A stretch of DNA of 64,000 nt from Sphingobacterium kitahiroshimense. GTDB taxonomy: Bacteria > Bacteroidota > Bacteroidia > Sphingobacteriales > Sphingobacteriaceae. The notes under the pieces are model-generated. The model did not search any database. It saw nothing but the letters and a program-made list of their open reading frames with translations, and was not told the origin of the DNA. Below, piece after piece: positions 43,401-53,238 of this stretch; position 1 is the stretch's first letter, and every line of letters starts with the position of its first letter. The stretch is taken from assembly GCF_025961315.1 (NCBI RefSeq), contig NZ_JAOQNK010000001.1, positions 1 to 64,000 on the forward strand, given 5' to 3'. The position numbers were made by a program, and so were the translations under genes.

Positions 43401-45841
43401 CTGCCATTGCTGAAGACTACCGCAAAGCCTATCCACACGCTAAAATCCTTTATCCAGGTATTGACGATTTTACGCCAAAGAAACGCCTGCGGATTTTCGG
43501 GGATATTAAAAATAATGATTGGGATTGTGTGATACTTACGCACGACCAGTTCGGAATGATACCGCAGTCGCCCGAAATACAAAAGGAAATTCTCGAAATA
43601 GAATTAGACAGCGTTGAACGTAACCTCGATGCACTGAAATCGCAGGGCAAAGAAGTGACAAGGGGAATGCTCGCAGGGGTAATCAAACGGAAAGAAAATC
43701 TTGAAGTAAAGCTGAAAACGCTGCAACACGATATTGAAAACCGCAAAGATGATATTGTGGACTTTAAGATGATGGGCATAGACCATTTGTTTGTGGACGA
43801 AAGCCACCAGTTCAAAAACCTGATGTTCAACACCCGTCATACACGGGTTGCCGGACTGGGGAACGTGGACGGCAGCCAAAAGGCACTGAACCTGCTTTTT
43901 GCAATCCGCACCATTCAGGAGCGTACCAATGCGGATATGGGGGCAACCTTTCTTTCGGGTACAACTATCAGCAATTCATTAACGGAGCTGTACCTGCTGT
44001 TTAAATACCTGCGCCCCCGTGCACTGGAAAAACAGGGCATTCATTCTTTTGATGCGTGGGCAGCTATCTATGCAAGGAAAACGACCGATTATGAATTTTC
44101 GGTAGCTAACAATATTGTCGCTAAAGAACGTTTCCGCTACTTTATCAAAGTGCCGGAACTGGCGCAGTTCTATTCTGAAATCACGGATTACAGAACGGCA
44201 AAGGATATTGGTATAGACCGCCCCAACAAGAACGAGGTATTGTACAATATACCGCCAACACCCGACCAAGAAGCCTTTATACAAAGCCTGATGCAGTTTG
44301 CCAAAACGGGCGATGCAACTTTGCTCGGTAGAGAACCTTTATCGCAAAGGGAAGAAAAAGCAAAGATGCTCATTGCTACGGACTACGCCCGTAAGATGTC
44401 GCTCGATATGCGTATGGTAAGTGGTATCTACGACGACCATCCCGACAACAAGGCTTCGCATTGTGCCGCAAACATTGCCAAGTATTACAACCAGTTCAAC
44501 GCACAGAAAGGAACACAGTTCGTTTTCTCTGATTTGGGAACCTACAAGCCGGGCGAATGGAATGTGTACTCCGAAATCAAACGCAAGCTCGTGGAAGACC
44601 ACGGCATACCTGCACACGAAGTCCGGTTTATTCAGGAAGCGAAAAATGATAAGCAACGCAGGGAACTTATCAACGGGATGAATGAGGGTAAAATCCGTGT
44701 ACTGTTCGGTTCTACAAGTATGCTCGGAACTGGCGTAAACGCACAGAAAAGAGCCGTTGCCGTTCATCATTTAGATACGCCGTGGCGACCGTCTGACCTT
44801 GCCCAAAGGGACGGGCGGGCAATCCGTAAAGGCAACGAGATTGCCAAATTCTTTGCCGATAATAAAGTGGCTGTGATTATCTATGCCGTTGAAAAATCGT
44901 TGGATAGCTACAAATTCAACCTGCTGTACAATAAGCAGCTTTTCATCGACCAGTTAAAGACCAACAACCTGACCAAAAGAACGATTGACGAGGGAAGTAT
45001 GGACGAAAAATCGGGAATGAACTTTTCGGAATACGTGGCAATACTGTCGGGAAATACAGACCTGTTGGATAAAGCCAAACTGGAAAAACAGATTGCCGGA
45101 CTGGAAAGCGAAAAGCAGGCGTTCAACCGTTCTAAATCCAGTGCCAAATTTAAGGTGCAGGATTATACAGAAATGTTGCAAAGCACTCAATCCCGTTTGA
45201 ACCGGATGAGTACCGACTGGGAAAACTTACAGCAACGCCTGCAAAAGCGTTCGGACGGTACAATAGAAAATCCTGTGTTGTTGGATGGTTTGCCGCCTAA
45301 TGCAAATCCGAAACAAATCGGTGCGAAGCTGAACGAGATTGCGGACAAAGCCCGCACCGCAGGTCAGTATGAAGAGATAGGCAGCTTGTATGGCTTTACG
45401 TTGTTGGTAAAAACAGAAATGTCAGAAAAAGAAGGTGCGGATATTCGGGTAAACCGATTTTTAGTGCAGGGCGAAGGAAATATCAAATACACCTACAATA
45501 ACGGCTTAATGGCAAAAGACCCCGAAACTGCTGCAATGAATTTTCTAAGGGCTTTGGAAAAATTGCCGGGCTTTGTGAAGCAGGAACAGGAGAAAATTGC
45601 TGAAATACAAAAAGACCTGCCTATACTTCAGGAAGTGGTTAACGGTACTTGGTCTAAGGAAAGCCGATTGAGTGAGCTTAAAACGGAACTGGCTGCCGTA
45701 GAAAGAAAGATACAGCTATCCATTACACCGGAAACCAAACAAGATGTTCCGGAGCAGGCAGAAAAGCAGAACGAAGCCCCAAAGGTTCAGGAAAGCATTA
45801 TACGGACAAAAGGTATTCATTTGCCTCGTGGCGTATTGTAA
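40403..45841 (+). CDS. Giant N6-methylase/SNF2-type helicase of the conjugative element
   Basis: About 1812 residues from the ATG at 40403 (an in-frame TTG at 40394 is less likely). N-terminal N6-methyltransferase: [14 protein letters not shown] (~130-143) and TSNIPFGD (~193-200), a DNPPF-like motif altered to NIPFGD. Residues ~450-800 are linker and variable regions. A SNF2/DEAD helicase follows: [20 protein letters not shown] (~953-972, Walker A GAGKT), [15 protein letters not shown] (~1128-1142, motif II DESH), LLSG-like [11 protein letters not shown], and [17 protein letters not shown] (~1474-1490, motif VI). It may protect and unwind transfer DNA, like anti-restriction methylases in phage. 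The overlap with DUF1896 implies co-translation. Confidence 0.9.
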   Translation: MGFSKRFHLQQNIDALRIVFKLEKEKRQATVGERLLMMRYSGFGGLKFVLNPVENEIDINHWRKTEHDLFPLTQELHQLLKENSEDDKQYRRYVDSMKSSVLTAFYTPPKVIDAISSALRDNGLHIDKFLEPSAGIGSFIQSFSENPKTSVTAYEKDLLTGKILKHLYPESNIRINGFEEIPEREQNSYDVITSNIPFGDTSVFDLSFSRSSSDAKVQAARSIHNYFFLKGADMLREGGLLAYITSQGILNSPKNEPIRRALMQNNNLVSVVRLPNNLFTEYAGTEVGSDLIILQKNTAKENLTDREDLFCQSKPSEYNTPGNALFQDNTRIIHTDQKLDTDPYGQPALIYTHKDGVEGIAKDLKQMLSEDFGKHLNLNLYKGERNDEPVIQIPIEPKVTPPVIDPVIIQQKPQFVTTPVVHQESPQELKQLSIFDLFESVGEPVMVLAPPKRTTQTKRQSNKKRRGTIGRQPDLFSSARQQPYTPLKSNGAANGTNQVNGKKQEAIGDLFSQINGNGQSDKTAITAININAIPEPAPYRGELQSFHRNDCLVVDNGWVGYLQEVEKEDKKAIFHPLQLPTSQKARAEAYIAVRDSYINLYQKEAEKQTEHKEEREALNLLYDGFVKKYGNLNAADNAKLIKTDSAGKEIPYLERIIGGVIHKADIFSRPVSFSTTTLATDNPEEALTASLNKYGNVDLDFMSEISSLPADTLKEALHGRLFYNPLQQEYEIAERWIAGNVVEKADEVRAYLENNPDDTEAKESLTALEEARPKRIEFEELDFNLGERWMPTGIYARFASHLFDADVLVHYSESSDDFSVKCHQGNMHIWEKYAVKAESRTFDGIALLKHALVNTTPDITKKVMVGDQEVKVRDMEAIQMANTKIDEIRTAFTDWLHAQNDEFKNRLTDQYNDTFNCFVRPNYDGSHQEFPGLDRKGAGIEDLYSSQKDTVWMIKLNNGAICDHEVGAGKTLIMCTAAQEMKRLGLAHKPMIIGLKANIPAIAEDYRKAYPHAKILYPGIDDFTPKKRLRIFGDIKNNDWDCVILTHDQFGMIPQSPEIQKEILEIELDSVERNLDALKSQGKEVTRGMLAGVIKRKENLEVKLKTLQHDIENRKDDIVDFKMMGIDHLFVDESHQFKNLMFNTRHTRVAGLGNVDGSQKALNLLFAIRTIQERTNADMGATFLSGTTISNSLTELYLLFKYLRPRALEKQGIHSFDAWAAIYARKTTDYEFSVANNIVAKERFRYFIKVPELAQFYSEITDYRTAKDIGIDRPNKNEVLYNIPPTPDQEAFIQSLMQFAKTGDATLLGREPLSQREEKAKMLIATDYARKMSLDMRMVSGIYDDHPDNKASHCAANIAKYYNQFNAQKGTQFVFSDLGTYKPGEWNVYSEIKRKLVEDHGIPAHEVRFIQEAKNDKQRRELINGMNEGKIRVLFGSTSMLGTGVNAQKRAVAVHHLDTPWRPSDLAQRDGRAIRKGNEIAKFFADNKVAVIIYAVEKSLDSYKFNLLYNKQLFIDQLKTNNLTKRTIDEGSMDEKSGMNFSEYVAILSGNTDLLDKAKLEKQIAGLESEKQAFNRSKSSAKFKVQDYTEMLQSTQSRLNRMSTDWENLQQRLQKRSDGTIENPVLLDGLPPNANPKQIGAKLNEIADKARTAGQYEEIGSLYGFTLLVKTEMSEKEGADIRVNRFLVQGEGNIKYTYNNGLMAKDPETAAMNFLRALEKLPGFVKQEQEKIAEIQKDLPILQEVVNGTWSKESRLSELKTELAAVERKIQLSITPETKQDVPEQAEKQNEAPKVQESIIRTKGIHLPRGVL

Positions 45842-45848
45842 TGCTTGT

Positions 45849-46670
45849 TTACTTTTCGTCCTGTTCGTCCATTTTCTTTATCAGGGCTTCACACAAGCTG
45901 TCAAGGAATTTTGTTCGGTTCATCTTTCTGGCTTTTAATTCCATAAACGTGTGGTAAAAATCGCCTAATTCAATATTAAAGGCAGTTTCAAATGTTTTGG
46001 CAATCAATTTTATATCGGCATTTCCGTTGTTGAATACCCCTTGTGCATAGAGGGCATATATCAACTCGGTCAATGCCGTTTTGCTTGCTGTCCAATTAAG
46101 TGTAGAATTGTCTGATATTTTTTTATGATTGCTGTTTAGCTGGTCTTCGATATACACCTGTATCAAATCATTGGCAATTATCTTGGCTACTTTATAATCG
46201 TGCGAAGTAGAAAAACGATGGTCTGCCTCAAAATAAAAAGTGTCCAACCATAACCTTATATCATGCTTTCCACGTACAAAAAACTTCTCATCAACGAAAG
46301 AATTATTGCTGCGGTAATATTTGTAAAAATCAAGGTTATTGTCAAAGAACCTTTTTAGCTTTTTCAGTTCTTTGTTCAGGAACTTTTTTATTTGTTTTTC
46401 TCCGTAAGGCTTTTTTGTTTCGATTTTATAAACGGCGTTGTAGTAAATCAGCTTTGAAACAATAGTGGGCTTCAGAAATTTGAAAAAGCGAATTTCCTCA
46501 TTCAAATTTTTAAACCCTCTTTTTAAAACATACTCTTTCACTTCGGATAAACAATTAACAATTAGGTCTATAACCGCTTCTATCCGTTGTAGCGGGCAAT
46601 CGGCTTCTATCTCCAATTCGTTGATTGCCGTTTCCAGTTTATATAACGTTTCATTATAAAATTTCTCCAT
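45849..46670 (-). CDS. Second, divergent RteC-family protein
   Basis: 273 residues. RteC layout as in the first copy: VSKLIYYNAVYKIETKKPYG (~87-106), FYKYYRSNNSFVDEKFFVRG (~138-157), FSTSHDYKVAKIIANDLI (~175-192) and SKTALTELIYALYAQGVFNN (~212-231). Only the block positions are shared; overall it is clearly diverged from the copy at 30360, and its strand is opposite. It would be a second regulator of the element. The gap to the methylase gene is 7 bp, converging, with no space for a terminator of its own, so transcripts may overlap. Confidence 0.82.
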   Translation of the reverse strand: MEKFYNETLYKLETAINELEIEADCPLQRIEAVIDLIVNCLSEVKEYVLKRGFKNLNEEIRFFKFLKPTIVSKLIYYNAVYKIETKKPYGEKQIKKFLNKELKKLKRFFDNNLDFYKYYRSNNSFVDEKFFVRGKHDIRLWLDTFYFEADHRFSTSHDYKVAKIIANDLIQVYIEDQLNSNHKKISDNSTLNWTASKTALTELIYALYAQGVFNNGNADIKLIAKTFETAFNIELGDFYHTFMELKARKMNRTKFLDSLCEALIKKMDEQDEK

Positions 46671-46870
46671 GCGGTTATTTTAGGATATTAATGTTTGGAT
46701 TGCTAATAGAAAAAAATATGTAGGCATTATCCCGGCTCTCATTTATACCCTGTGTTTAACGAGGTAAAAGAATAATCAGGCATCATCTGCCTGCATATTT
46801 GAAATGTATGCTTATTCAGTTTGCTTATAGGTTGGTTTAAGCACCATATCGGTTTTTATATATTTATAAG

Positions 46871-49225
46871 TCAGCGGTATGTTCGCTTATAAAAACTAAT
46901 TTTTAAGACATCCAATAAAAAACTTGCAGCGACAACAACGGCAAGTATGCCCAATATTAAAACCAATGAAACAGGGGTCATTAAAACGCCGAAAAGTGCA
47001 AGGACAATTGACACCACAATATTGCCCAGCGTTACAGCTATTACTAAACGGCTTGGCAGGAAAGACCAAAAATGCTCTCGTACACGGGGCATGTAAATTG
47101 TTGCCTGTGCAGAAAAAATCAGGTATAAGAACATTAACGTCTGAATTTGTGGAAACGGAAGTTTCAATATTTTGAGGGCAACCCAAAGGAGGGCAAATGC
47201 TATAACAAGCCAGCCCGCAGCAAGGATGCCGGAAAGTTTGGAAATTGATTTAACGTCCCATTGTTCCAGTTTTGGCGAAACCAATGCCCGGTCTGTTCCA
47301 AGTGTAATAGTAACAAGGTCATTAAATACGACGATGAGTACAATTAGGCTTAACGGAACAACAAAATCCCCGGTTGCGATATATCCGAATGTTAGGAGAA
47401 CCGCAAGTTCTACCGTTCTCGTAATCTTAGTAATTGTCCATGTCATCATCCTGCGGTACACCCGCCGCCCGCCATGAACTATCTTAACTATGTCCTGAAG
47501 ACCGGGGTCAGTCAAAACTACTTTTGCGGAGGCTTTGGCTACATCAGTGGCGGAACTGACAGCAATACCTACTTCTGCTTGTTTGAGTGCGGGAGCATCG
47601 TTGATGCCGTCCCCCGTCATACCTACCGTTAAATCCAGCTTTTGAAGTGCCTGTATGATTTGATATTTTTCTTCGGGATAGACGTTGGCTATTCCCTCAT
47701 AGTCGAGCGGAGCCTTTAGCGCATCAGACAAATCGGCAATCCGTTCCCCTATATTTAATTTTTGGGCGATAATCTTTGCTGTTGCAGGTGTATCACCTGT
47801 AATCATTAAAAGGCGAATGCCCAAATTCTTAATGGCTCGCACTAATTCGGGCGCATCTTCTCTTGGAAGGTCAGCAAGAGTTATCAATCCACGCACCGAT
47901 ACATTATCTTCAACGCCTGCTGCAATGGCTAAAACCCTTCCACCATTGGCTGCCATTTCCGCAACCTTATCTTTAAATTGAGGCACAGCACCCGCATACT
48001 GTTCCATGACAAAGGGAGAACCCAATATTACCCTCTCCATTTTACCATTTTGGCGTATATAGGCTTCTGAACACTTTTTTACCGGATTAAAGGGTATATA
48101 TTGCTCACGTATAAACGGGGGCAGGGAGCGTTTTTCTACTTCCTGTAATATGGCTATGTCAATGGGATTCTGTGAAGAATTATCCGTAGTGGTCGCAGCG
48201 TAAGCAAGTAATTCTTCTTCACTGTTTCCTGAAAAAGATATGATAGAGGAAATTAAAGGTTTATTCTGTGTCAGCGTTCCGGTTTTATCTATGCAAAGAA
48301 CCTGCATTGTTGCGGCTTCCTGAATGGCAGTTAAACCCGTAACCAAAACCCCTTCCTTTGCTAACACACGGGCTTCTACTGCATTGGCAACAGTAAAACT
48401 TGCGGGCATAGATACAGGTACGGTTGCGATAACCAATACTACAAGGAACGGTAAAAGAGGCAGTATAGCATAACCATTGACAAGAGCAGCAACCAAGAGT
48501 AAAGCAGCCAGTATAACATCAATTATCGCAAGATAACGGACTACTGTAAACAAGAGTTTTTGAAGGTGTCCGGGAGCGGATGCGGTTTTTACCAATTCCG
48601 CAGTTTTACCAAAGAAGCTGCGTGACCCTGTTGCAGTAACAATGGCAATAGCTTCACCTGTCCGGACTATGGAACCGGAATAAATGATTTCTTTTTCCGA
48701 ACGAGCTACCAATTCGGATTCTCCGGTTACGGCAGATTGGTCAATTTCAATATTTCCTCTTTCAATGGTGCAATCTGCTGGTATAATATCACCTGTTTTA
48801 AGGTGAATATAATCTTTTGGAACAAGTTCTCTCGCAGTAAGAAATTGCCAAATTCCATTACGAAGCACACGCACGGTAACTTGTAAATGTTGTTTCAAAA
48901 AGCCGACTACTTTCTGCGCTCTGCGCTCCTGTGTTTCGCCGACAATAGCACTGAAAAGTAACAATACTGCAATCACAGAAGCCTGAAGTATTTTATCCAT
49001 AACAACTTCTAATATCAGGGCGGCTTCAAGTATCCACGGAATAGGGCTCCAAAGACGTTTTAAAACGCCTAAAAATGGATGTATCGCTTCTTCTGCTATT
49101 TCGTTATATCCAAACTCGTCTAAAGCAGCCTTAACTTCTGCATCATTAAGACCCGTACTAATTGTTGCCGTTTCTATATCCGCAGAACCATTTTGATTTT
49201 GAAAATTTCCAGATTGTTCTTGCAT
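46871..49225 (-). CDS. P3A-type proton-pumping P-type ATPase
   Basis: 784 residues. The phosphorylation motif is CIDKTGTLTQ with Asp313, the actuator SAVTGES (164-170), the hinge VGMTGDGINDAPALKQAEVG (~548-567). The M4 segment VIATVPVSMPASFTVANAV (~266-284) matches P3A plasma-membrane H+-ATPases (VPxxLPA in yeast Pma1), not heavy-metal CPx pumps. No metal-binding N-terminal domain. Proton extrusion at the expense of ATP; it could restore pH or drive the RND pump of the same operon. It is the last gene of a nine-gene minus-strand operon, 36 bp after the EamA gene. Confidence 0.88.
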   Translation of the reverse strand: MQEQSGNFQNQNGSADIETATISTGLNDAEVKAALDEFGYNEIAEEAIHPFLGVLKRLWSPIPWILEAALILEVVMDKILQASVIAVLLLFSAIVGETQERRAQKVVGFLKQHLQVTVRVLRNGIWQFLTARELVPKDYIHLKTGDIIPADCTIERGNIEIDQSAVTGESELVARSEKEIIYSGSIVRTGEAIAIVTATGSRSFFGKTAELVKTASAPGHLQKLLFTVVRYLAIIDVILAALLLVAALVNGYAILPLLPFLVVLVIATVPVSMPASFTVANAVEARVLAKEGVLVTGLTAIQEAATMQVLCIDKTGTLTQNKPLISSIISFSGNSEEELLAYAATTTDNSSQNPIDIAILQEVEKRSLPPFIREQYIPFNPVKKCSEAYIRQNGKMERVILGSPFVMEQYAGAVPQFKDKVAEMAANGGRVLAIAAGVEDNVSVRGLITLADLPREDAPELVRAIKNLGIRLLMITGDTPATAKIIAQKLNIGERIADLSDALKAPLDYEGIANVYPEEKYQIIQALQKLDLTVGMTGDGINDAPALKQAEVGIAVSSATDVAKASAKVVLTDPGLQDIVKIVHGGRRVYRRMMTWTITKITRTVELAVLLTFGYIATGDFVVPLSLIVLIVVFNDLVTITLGTDRALVSPKLEQWDVKSISKLSGILAAGWLVIAFALLWVALKILKLPFPQIQTLMFLYLIFSAQATIYMPRVREHFWSFLPSRLVIAVTLGNIVVSIVLALFGVLMTPVSLVLILGILAVVVAASFLLDVLKISFYKRTYR

Positions 49226-49261
49226 AATTTTATAGCTTTTTGTGTTAAATATTTGGTGTAG

Positions 49262-49678
49262 CTAAGGGAAAATCAACACTATTGTTCCTGCTACGATTAG
49301 CACTGCTCCAACTGCCGTTTTAAGGGTCAGGGCTTCACCTAAAAAGAGTACAGACAATATAATGGTTAGTGCCACGCTTAATTTGTCAATAGGTGCTACC
49401 TGCGATACTTTGCCCAACTGTAATGCTTTAAAATAAAATATCCACGACAAGCCTGTTGCAACACCGGATATGACTAAGAACAAAATATTTTGTTTGGACA
49501 AATCGGTTATTCCTTTGGCTTCTTTTCGGGCAAACACAATTCCCCAGGCTACCATTAGAATAACAATAGTTCGTATGGCTGTTGCCAAATCGGAGTTTAC
49601 GCCTTTAATACCAACTTTGGCAAATATGGCTGTTAAAGAAGCAAACAGGGCTGAAAGTAAAGCATATATCCACCACAT
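49262..49678 (-). CDS. EamA-family transporter, single-domain
   Basis: 138 residues, one EamA domain with about five membrane segments (WWIYALLSALFASLTAIFAK, LATAIRTIVILMVAWGIVFA, ILFLVISGVATGLSWIFYFK, LSVALTIILSVLFLGEALTL, AVGAVLIVAGTIVLIF). The usual EamA protein has two such repeats; single-domain members such as this one act as dimers. Known relatives include SMR-type and undecaprenyl-phosphate-arabinose flippases (ArnE/F-like), which fit with the lipid phosphatases next door. Starts 2 bp after the PAP2 gene and precedes the ATPase. Confidence 0.75.
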   Translation of the reverse strand: MWWIYALLSALFASLTAIFAKVGIKGVNSDLATAIRTIVILMVAWGIVFARKEAKGITDLSKQNILFLVISGVATGLSWIFYFKALQLGKVSQVAPIDKLSVALTIILSVLFLGEALTLKTAVGAVLIVAGTIVLIFP

Positions 49679-49680
49679 AT

Positions 49681-50259
49681 CTATAAGGTATTTTTGAAAA
49701 TTTTATTTTTAAACCGATTGTAAACCCAAGCGAAAAGACAACCCAATATTAGCCCAAGCACGAGCGGCACTAAAACATCAGTAGGGTAATGAACTCCTAA
49801 ATAAATCCTGCTGTAAGCGACAAATACAGCCCAAGAAAACAATACATAGGGCAACCATTTTATTTTGTCTTTAACCACGATGGTTAAATAAGTTGCTAAT
49901 GAAAAAACATTGAGCGTATGCGCAGAAACAAACCCGTAATTGCCACCCCTATAATTATTGACGTAGTGAAGCAGGTTTTCTAAACCAGGTTCATGGCTCG
50001 GTCTAAAGCGCATTACCAATGGTCTTATAACCGATGCCGCCAATTGGTCGCTTGCCGTAATAAGTGGCAGGATTAATAAGATTATCCACCAGCTTTGTTT
50101 TTTGTACTTATAAATGATAAGTATAAGTAACAAAGCATAGAAAGGCAGCCAACTCAACTTCCCGCTTGCAAACCACATTACGCTATCCAAGACAGGGGTA
50201 TTGTGCTTGTTGATTTCGAGAAGCAATTTTATATCCAAATATTTCAAAAATTCTATCAT
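49681..50259 (-). CDS. PAP2-family phosphatase
   Basis: 192 residues, about six membrane segments. PAP2 motifs: RPLVMRFRP (~84-92), FVSAHTLNVFS (~113-123; SAH in place of PSGH) and YSRIYLGVHYPTDVLV (~150-165, with the catalytic histidine). The C-terminal basic tail is short. Would remove phosphate from a lipid pyrophosphate (undecaprenyl-PP type) or lipid A. Overlaps the preceding PAP2 gene by 4 bases and the EamA gene follows directly. One of three PAP2 genes in the operon. Confidence 0.82.
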   Translation of the reverse strand: MIEFLKYLDIKLLLEINKHNTPVLDSVMWFASGKLSWLPFYALLLILIIYKYKKQSWWIILLILPLITASDQLAASVIRPLVMRFRPSHEPGLENLLHYVNNYRGGNYGFVSAHTLNVFSLATYLTIVVKDKIKWLPYVLFSWAVFVAYSRIYLGVHYPTDVLVPLVLGLILGCLFAWVYNRFKNKIFKNTL

Positions 50260-50819
50260 AATGTTATCATGTTATAATTGTATTTATGGTTAAAGAACTT
50301 ATTTACGATTATTGCTATAAGGCTGCCGATTATAGCAGAACCGATTATATCACTTACATAGTGTACTCCTAATACTACCCGTGAATAGGCTACGGCAAGT
50401 ACCCATAACCATATCAGAATATTCAGAAAGATTTTTTCACTAAATAAAAGAGTGAAGGACATTGCAATAACAAAAGCATCGGCAGTATGACCGGACGGGA
50501 AAGACGGGCTACCACCCGATGTAAGTTTCATGATAAGAGGGTCATGTACATAAGGTCGCTCCCTGTTAATGGTGAATTTTAATAAGGTTACAACAATGGT
50601 ATTCGCTGCTAAAGCCGTTACCAATTGTACAGCCTTCATTTTTAAAGATTTTCTACTTATATACAGTGCAATACTCAATACCAATAGCGCAATCACAACC
50701 GCCGTAACGTATGCAGTATCGGTAATGAAGATGAAAAGATTATCCAGTGGTTTTATCCGGTACTGGTTTACCCATTCGACCATGTGTCTGTCAATCCTGG
50801 ATAGCTTCTGAATGTCCAT
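50256..50819 (-). CDS. PAP2-family phosphatase
   Basis: 187 residues from the ATG at 50819 (MDIQKLSRIDRHMVEWVNQY); the upstream start at 50978 lies inside the phosphatase gene and is not used. Five to six membrane segments. All PAP2 motifs are intact: KFTINRERP (~75-83), PSFPSGHTADAFVIA (~98-112) and YSRVVLGVHYVSDIIG (~145-160). Size and layout are those of BcrC/undecaprenyl-diphosphatase-like enzymes and of LpxE/LpxF-type lipid A phosphatases. Located between the PafA-like gene and a second PAP2 gene in the operon. Confidence 0.82.
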   Translation of the reverse strand: MDIQKLSRIDRHMVEWVNQYRIKPLDNLFIFITDTAYVTAVVIALLVLSIALYISRKSLKMKAVQLVTALAANTIVVTLLKFTINRERPYVHDPLIMKLTSGGSPSFPSGHTADAFVIAMSFTLLFSEKIFLNILIWLWVLAVAYSRVVLGVHYVSDIIGSAIIGSLIAIIVNKFFNHKYNYNMITL

Positions 50820-50830
50820 TTTGAGCAATG

Positions 50831-52504
50831 TTATTTGTTTAATAAAATATCCGACAAAACATTGCCATCGGTTCCGTTTGGATAACTGATATTTAAAATA
50901 TCTGAAATGGTAGGTGCTATATCTGTAATGGGAACCTTTTGTCCAGAAGACCCTGCTTTTACTTTCCACCCGTACCATATTAACGGAACGTGGGTATCGT
51001 AGGAATAGCCTGTGCCATGTGTGGTTCCTCCGGCTCCGGCATAATCAGCATCAAACCAGCCGGGAAGCAATTGAATTATTACATCTCCTGAACGTAGTGG
51101 GTGAACTCCCTTTTTAAGAGCAGTAACATAGTAGTTGTCGGTAATTAATGGTAGTTCATTGCTTGCGTACACTTTATACACCCCATCCATTTTTTGCAAG
51201 AGCGCAATACAGGCATTTGTTACTACCTCCTTATTAACCCTCTTTTCTTCAATTAGTGTATTGTTTAAATACAACTGGAGGTTTTCATAATCTAAAATCC
51301 ATTTTCCCTCTCCGAATAAGTCCGAAAGCTGTTTGTTCAACTCTTTCTTAATACCCTTGCTCTTAAATATTCCGGCAGGAACGTTCATAGATTGCATATA
51401 TGCAGGAGTTTCGACCGCACCGTGGTCGGCTGTGAGAAACAGCAGCACATTTTCTGTACCGATGTATTGTTCAATAAAAGCAAGCAGGCGTTCTATTTCC
51501 TTATCCAATCTCGCATAAGTGTCCTGTACCTCGATAGACTGAATGCCGAATTGATGACCTACATAATCGGTGGAAGAAAAGCTGACCGCAAGAAAATCCG
51601 TATTCTGACCTTTGCCTAAGTTCTCGGCTTTAATTGCTGCTATGGCAAAGTCGAGGGTCATTGTATTGCCAAACGGCGTTTTCTTTAGTAGCTCATATCC
51701 GTTGGTTTCTTTTAGTGCTGGCAAATCATGCGGAAAGCGGCTTTCCGTTTCTCCTTTATAGGCATTCCGGTAAAATGCTCCATTTGGCAAACCGTTAGTA
51801 TAGGTACCAATGTCGTATAAGGTAGTCCACGGTTTTGACAGGTAATTATCAGCTAATTTTTGCCCATTGAAATCCTTTACCCATTTAGGTAAATCGTTCA
51901 TGTAATAATTGCTTGTAACCCAATTTCCGGTTTGACTGTCATACCAATAAGCAGCATTGGGAATATGCCCTGCGGGTAGAATGCTCCCCCTGTCTTTTAA
52001 GGCAATTCCAATTACTTTAGATTTTTTGTTAGTAGAAAGCCTCAACTCGTCCGTAACAGTGGTGCTTAGCAATCTTCGTGGCGACATTTGATTTTCCTTG
52101 CCAGTCCCTCCAACGCCCTGCACCGTGTTGTCTTCTGTTACATATACACTTTCGTTTACGGCTCTTTCAAACCAATCATTGGCTACTATTCCATTATTTG
52201 CAGGCGTTGCGCCCGTATATATTGCCGCATGTCCTGGTGCTGTGAAAGTGGGGATGTAAGGATATTCGGCGTTCCTAAACAGAAAGCCGTTCTTTAGGAA
52301 TTTAGCAAAGCCGTTTGTATTGAATTTATCATTGTAGCGAAACAGGTAATCGTAACGCATTTGGTCAACTACAATACCAATAACGAGTTTGGGTTTATCA
52401 GGCTGCTTACTGACTTGCTGTGCATTGCTAAATAATGATAGCAACATTGCACTAATTGACAAAATCCACTTTTTGCGACTGTTCATGAATGCTTTGATTA
52501 ACAT
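50831..52504 (-). CDS. PafA-like alkaline phosphatase superfamily protein, exported
   Basis: 557 residues from the first in-frame start; an ATG 18 bp in (MNSRKKWILSISAMLLSLFS) gives a clean signal peptide. Alkaline phosphatase fold: IVVDQMR (Asp47), PTFTAPGHAAIYTG (~85-98; Thr88 is the likely nucleophile, as in the Thr-type PafA enzymes) and LTADHGAVETPAY (~358-370) plus the C-terminal GAGGTTHGTGYSYD metal ligands. PafA is a broad periplasmic phosphomonoesterase of Bacteroidota. In this operon it could strip phosphate released from, or attached to, envelope molecules. 8 bp after the third PAP2 gene. Confidence 0.85.
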   Translation of the reverse strand: MLIKAFMNSRKKWILSISAMLLSLFSNAQQVSKQPDKPKLVIGIVVDQMRYDYLFRYNDKFNTNGFAKFLKNGFLFRNAEYPYIPTFTAPGHAAIYTGATPANNGIVANDWFERAVNESVYVTEDNTVQGVGGTGKENQMSPRRLLSTTVTDELRLSTNKKSKVIGIALKDRGSILPAGHIPNAAYWYDSQTGNWVTSNYYMNDLPKWVKDFNGQKLADNYLSKPWTTLYDIGTYTNGLPNGAFYRNAYKGETESRFPHDLPALKETNGYELLKKTPFGNTMTLDFAIAAIKAENLGKGQNTDFLAVSFSSTDYVGHQFGIQSIEVQDTYARLDKEIERLLAFIEQYIGTENVLLFLTADHGAVETPAYMQSMNVPAGIFKSKGIKKELNKQLSDLFGEGKWILDYENLQLYLNNTLIEEKRVNKEVVTNACIALLQKMDGVYKVYASNELPLITDNYYVTALKKGVHPLRSGDVIIQLLPGWFDADYAGAGGTTHGTGYSYDTHVPLIWYGWKVKAGSSGQKVPITDIAPTISDILNISYPNGTDGNVLSDILLNK

Positions 52505-52512
52505 AGTGAGGT

Positions 52513-53238
52513 TTAATTTAATTCTACGTGGTAATTATGTGAATTGTGTTTGTTCCATTTATAGCGATGTGTCCAGTAAGAAATTTTTGTACATAATATG
52601 CCAATCCCAGCGGCAACTATTACATCACTTATATAATGCTTATTGTTTATTACACGAAGCGCACCAACGGTAGATGCTAATCCATAAGATACATAGGGAA
52701 CCCATTTATAGCGATAACCATATTCTTCAGATAACATTACTGCGCCCGCAAATGCCTCTGCGGTATGACCGGAAGGGAACGAAGTATGCGCACTTCCGTC
52801 AGGACGCAAAGTATGTGAGGTGGTTTTTAATGCCGTAACCGCAGCCATCATCAACAATTCGCTCTTTAGTAAAATGACGGAGCGGTTTACCGGTTCAGTT
52901 TTGGGCTTCATGCCAAATGCCTCAAAGCCGTAGGTCAGTAAAAGAGGTGAAAACTGTAAATAATCATCAAGCCTTGTTCTGAAATGTGGGATATGCTCAT
53001 TCCGTTCTTCTACTATTTCGTTCTTAATGGATTCACGACCGGCTCCATTTACAGCAAAGCCAATCCCCACAAGGCTTACAGGAATGATAAGCTGTTTAAA
53101 GGTGTACCTCAATGATTTTACTTTAAACGTGCTGTTGGCATTCGCTAATGTGCTGTCAGCATTTTGTGCTAAGGCTGCTGTTCCGCAAATACAGGTAAAC
53201 AACAAGAACAGGTATCTTTTTAAAGATTTAGTAATCAT
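52513..53238 (-). CDS. Exported PAP2-family phosphatase (LpxF-like candidate)
   Basis: 241 residues with a signal peptide (MITKSLKRYLFLLFTCICGT, ending ALA) in addition to hydrophobic segments. PAP2 motifs: TALKTTSHTLRPDGS (~143-157), TSFPSGHTAEAFAGA (~160-174) and LRVINNKHYISDVIVAA (~204-220). An exported PAP2 protein of this size with an N-terminal leader fits periplasmic lipid A 4'-phosphatases (LpxF) known in Bacteroides and Porphyromonas, which give resistance to cationic peptides; the exact substrate is inferred. It overlaps the RND pump gene by 4 bases, so translation is coupled to it. Confidence 0.8.
   Translation of the reverse strand: MITKSLKRYLFLLFTCICGTAALAQNADSTLANANSTFKVKSLRYTFKQLIIPVSLVGIGFAVNGAGRESIKNEIVEERNEHIPHFRTRLDDYLQFSPLLLTYGFEAFGMKPKTEPVNRSVILLKSELLMMAAVTALKTTSHTLRPDGSAHTSFPSGHTAEAFAGAVMLSEEYGYRYKWVPYVSYGLASTVGALRVINNKHYISDVIVAAGIGILCTKISYWTHRYKWNKHNSHNYHVELN

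Noticed and set aside
33152..45190. Many long minus-strand open frames within the DUF3945, topB and giant methylase genes
   Set aside because: They are shadows of GC-balanced coding sequence on the plus strand, with phenylalanine/cysteine-rich translations and no starts or motifs.
30360..46670. Complete conjugative element within the window
   Set aside because: No integrase, relaxase, coupling protein or tra genes are visible between 30 and 64 kb, so only an accessory segment is present here.
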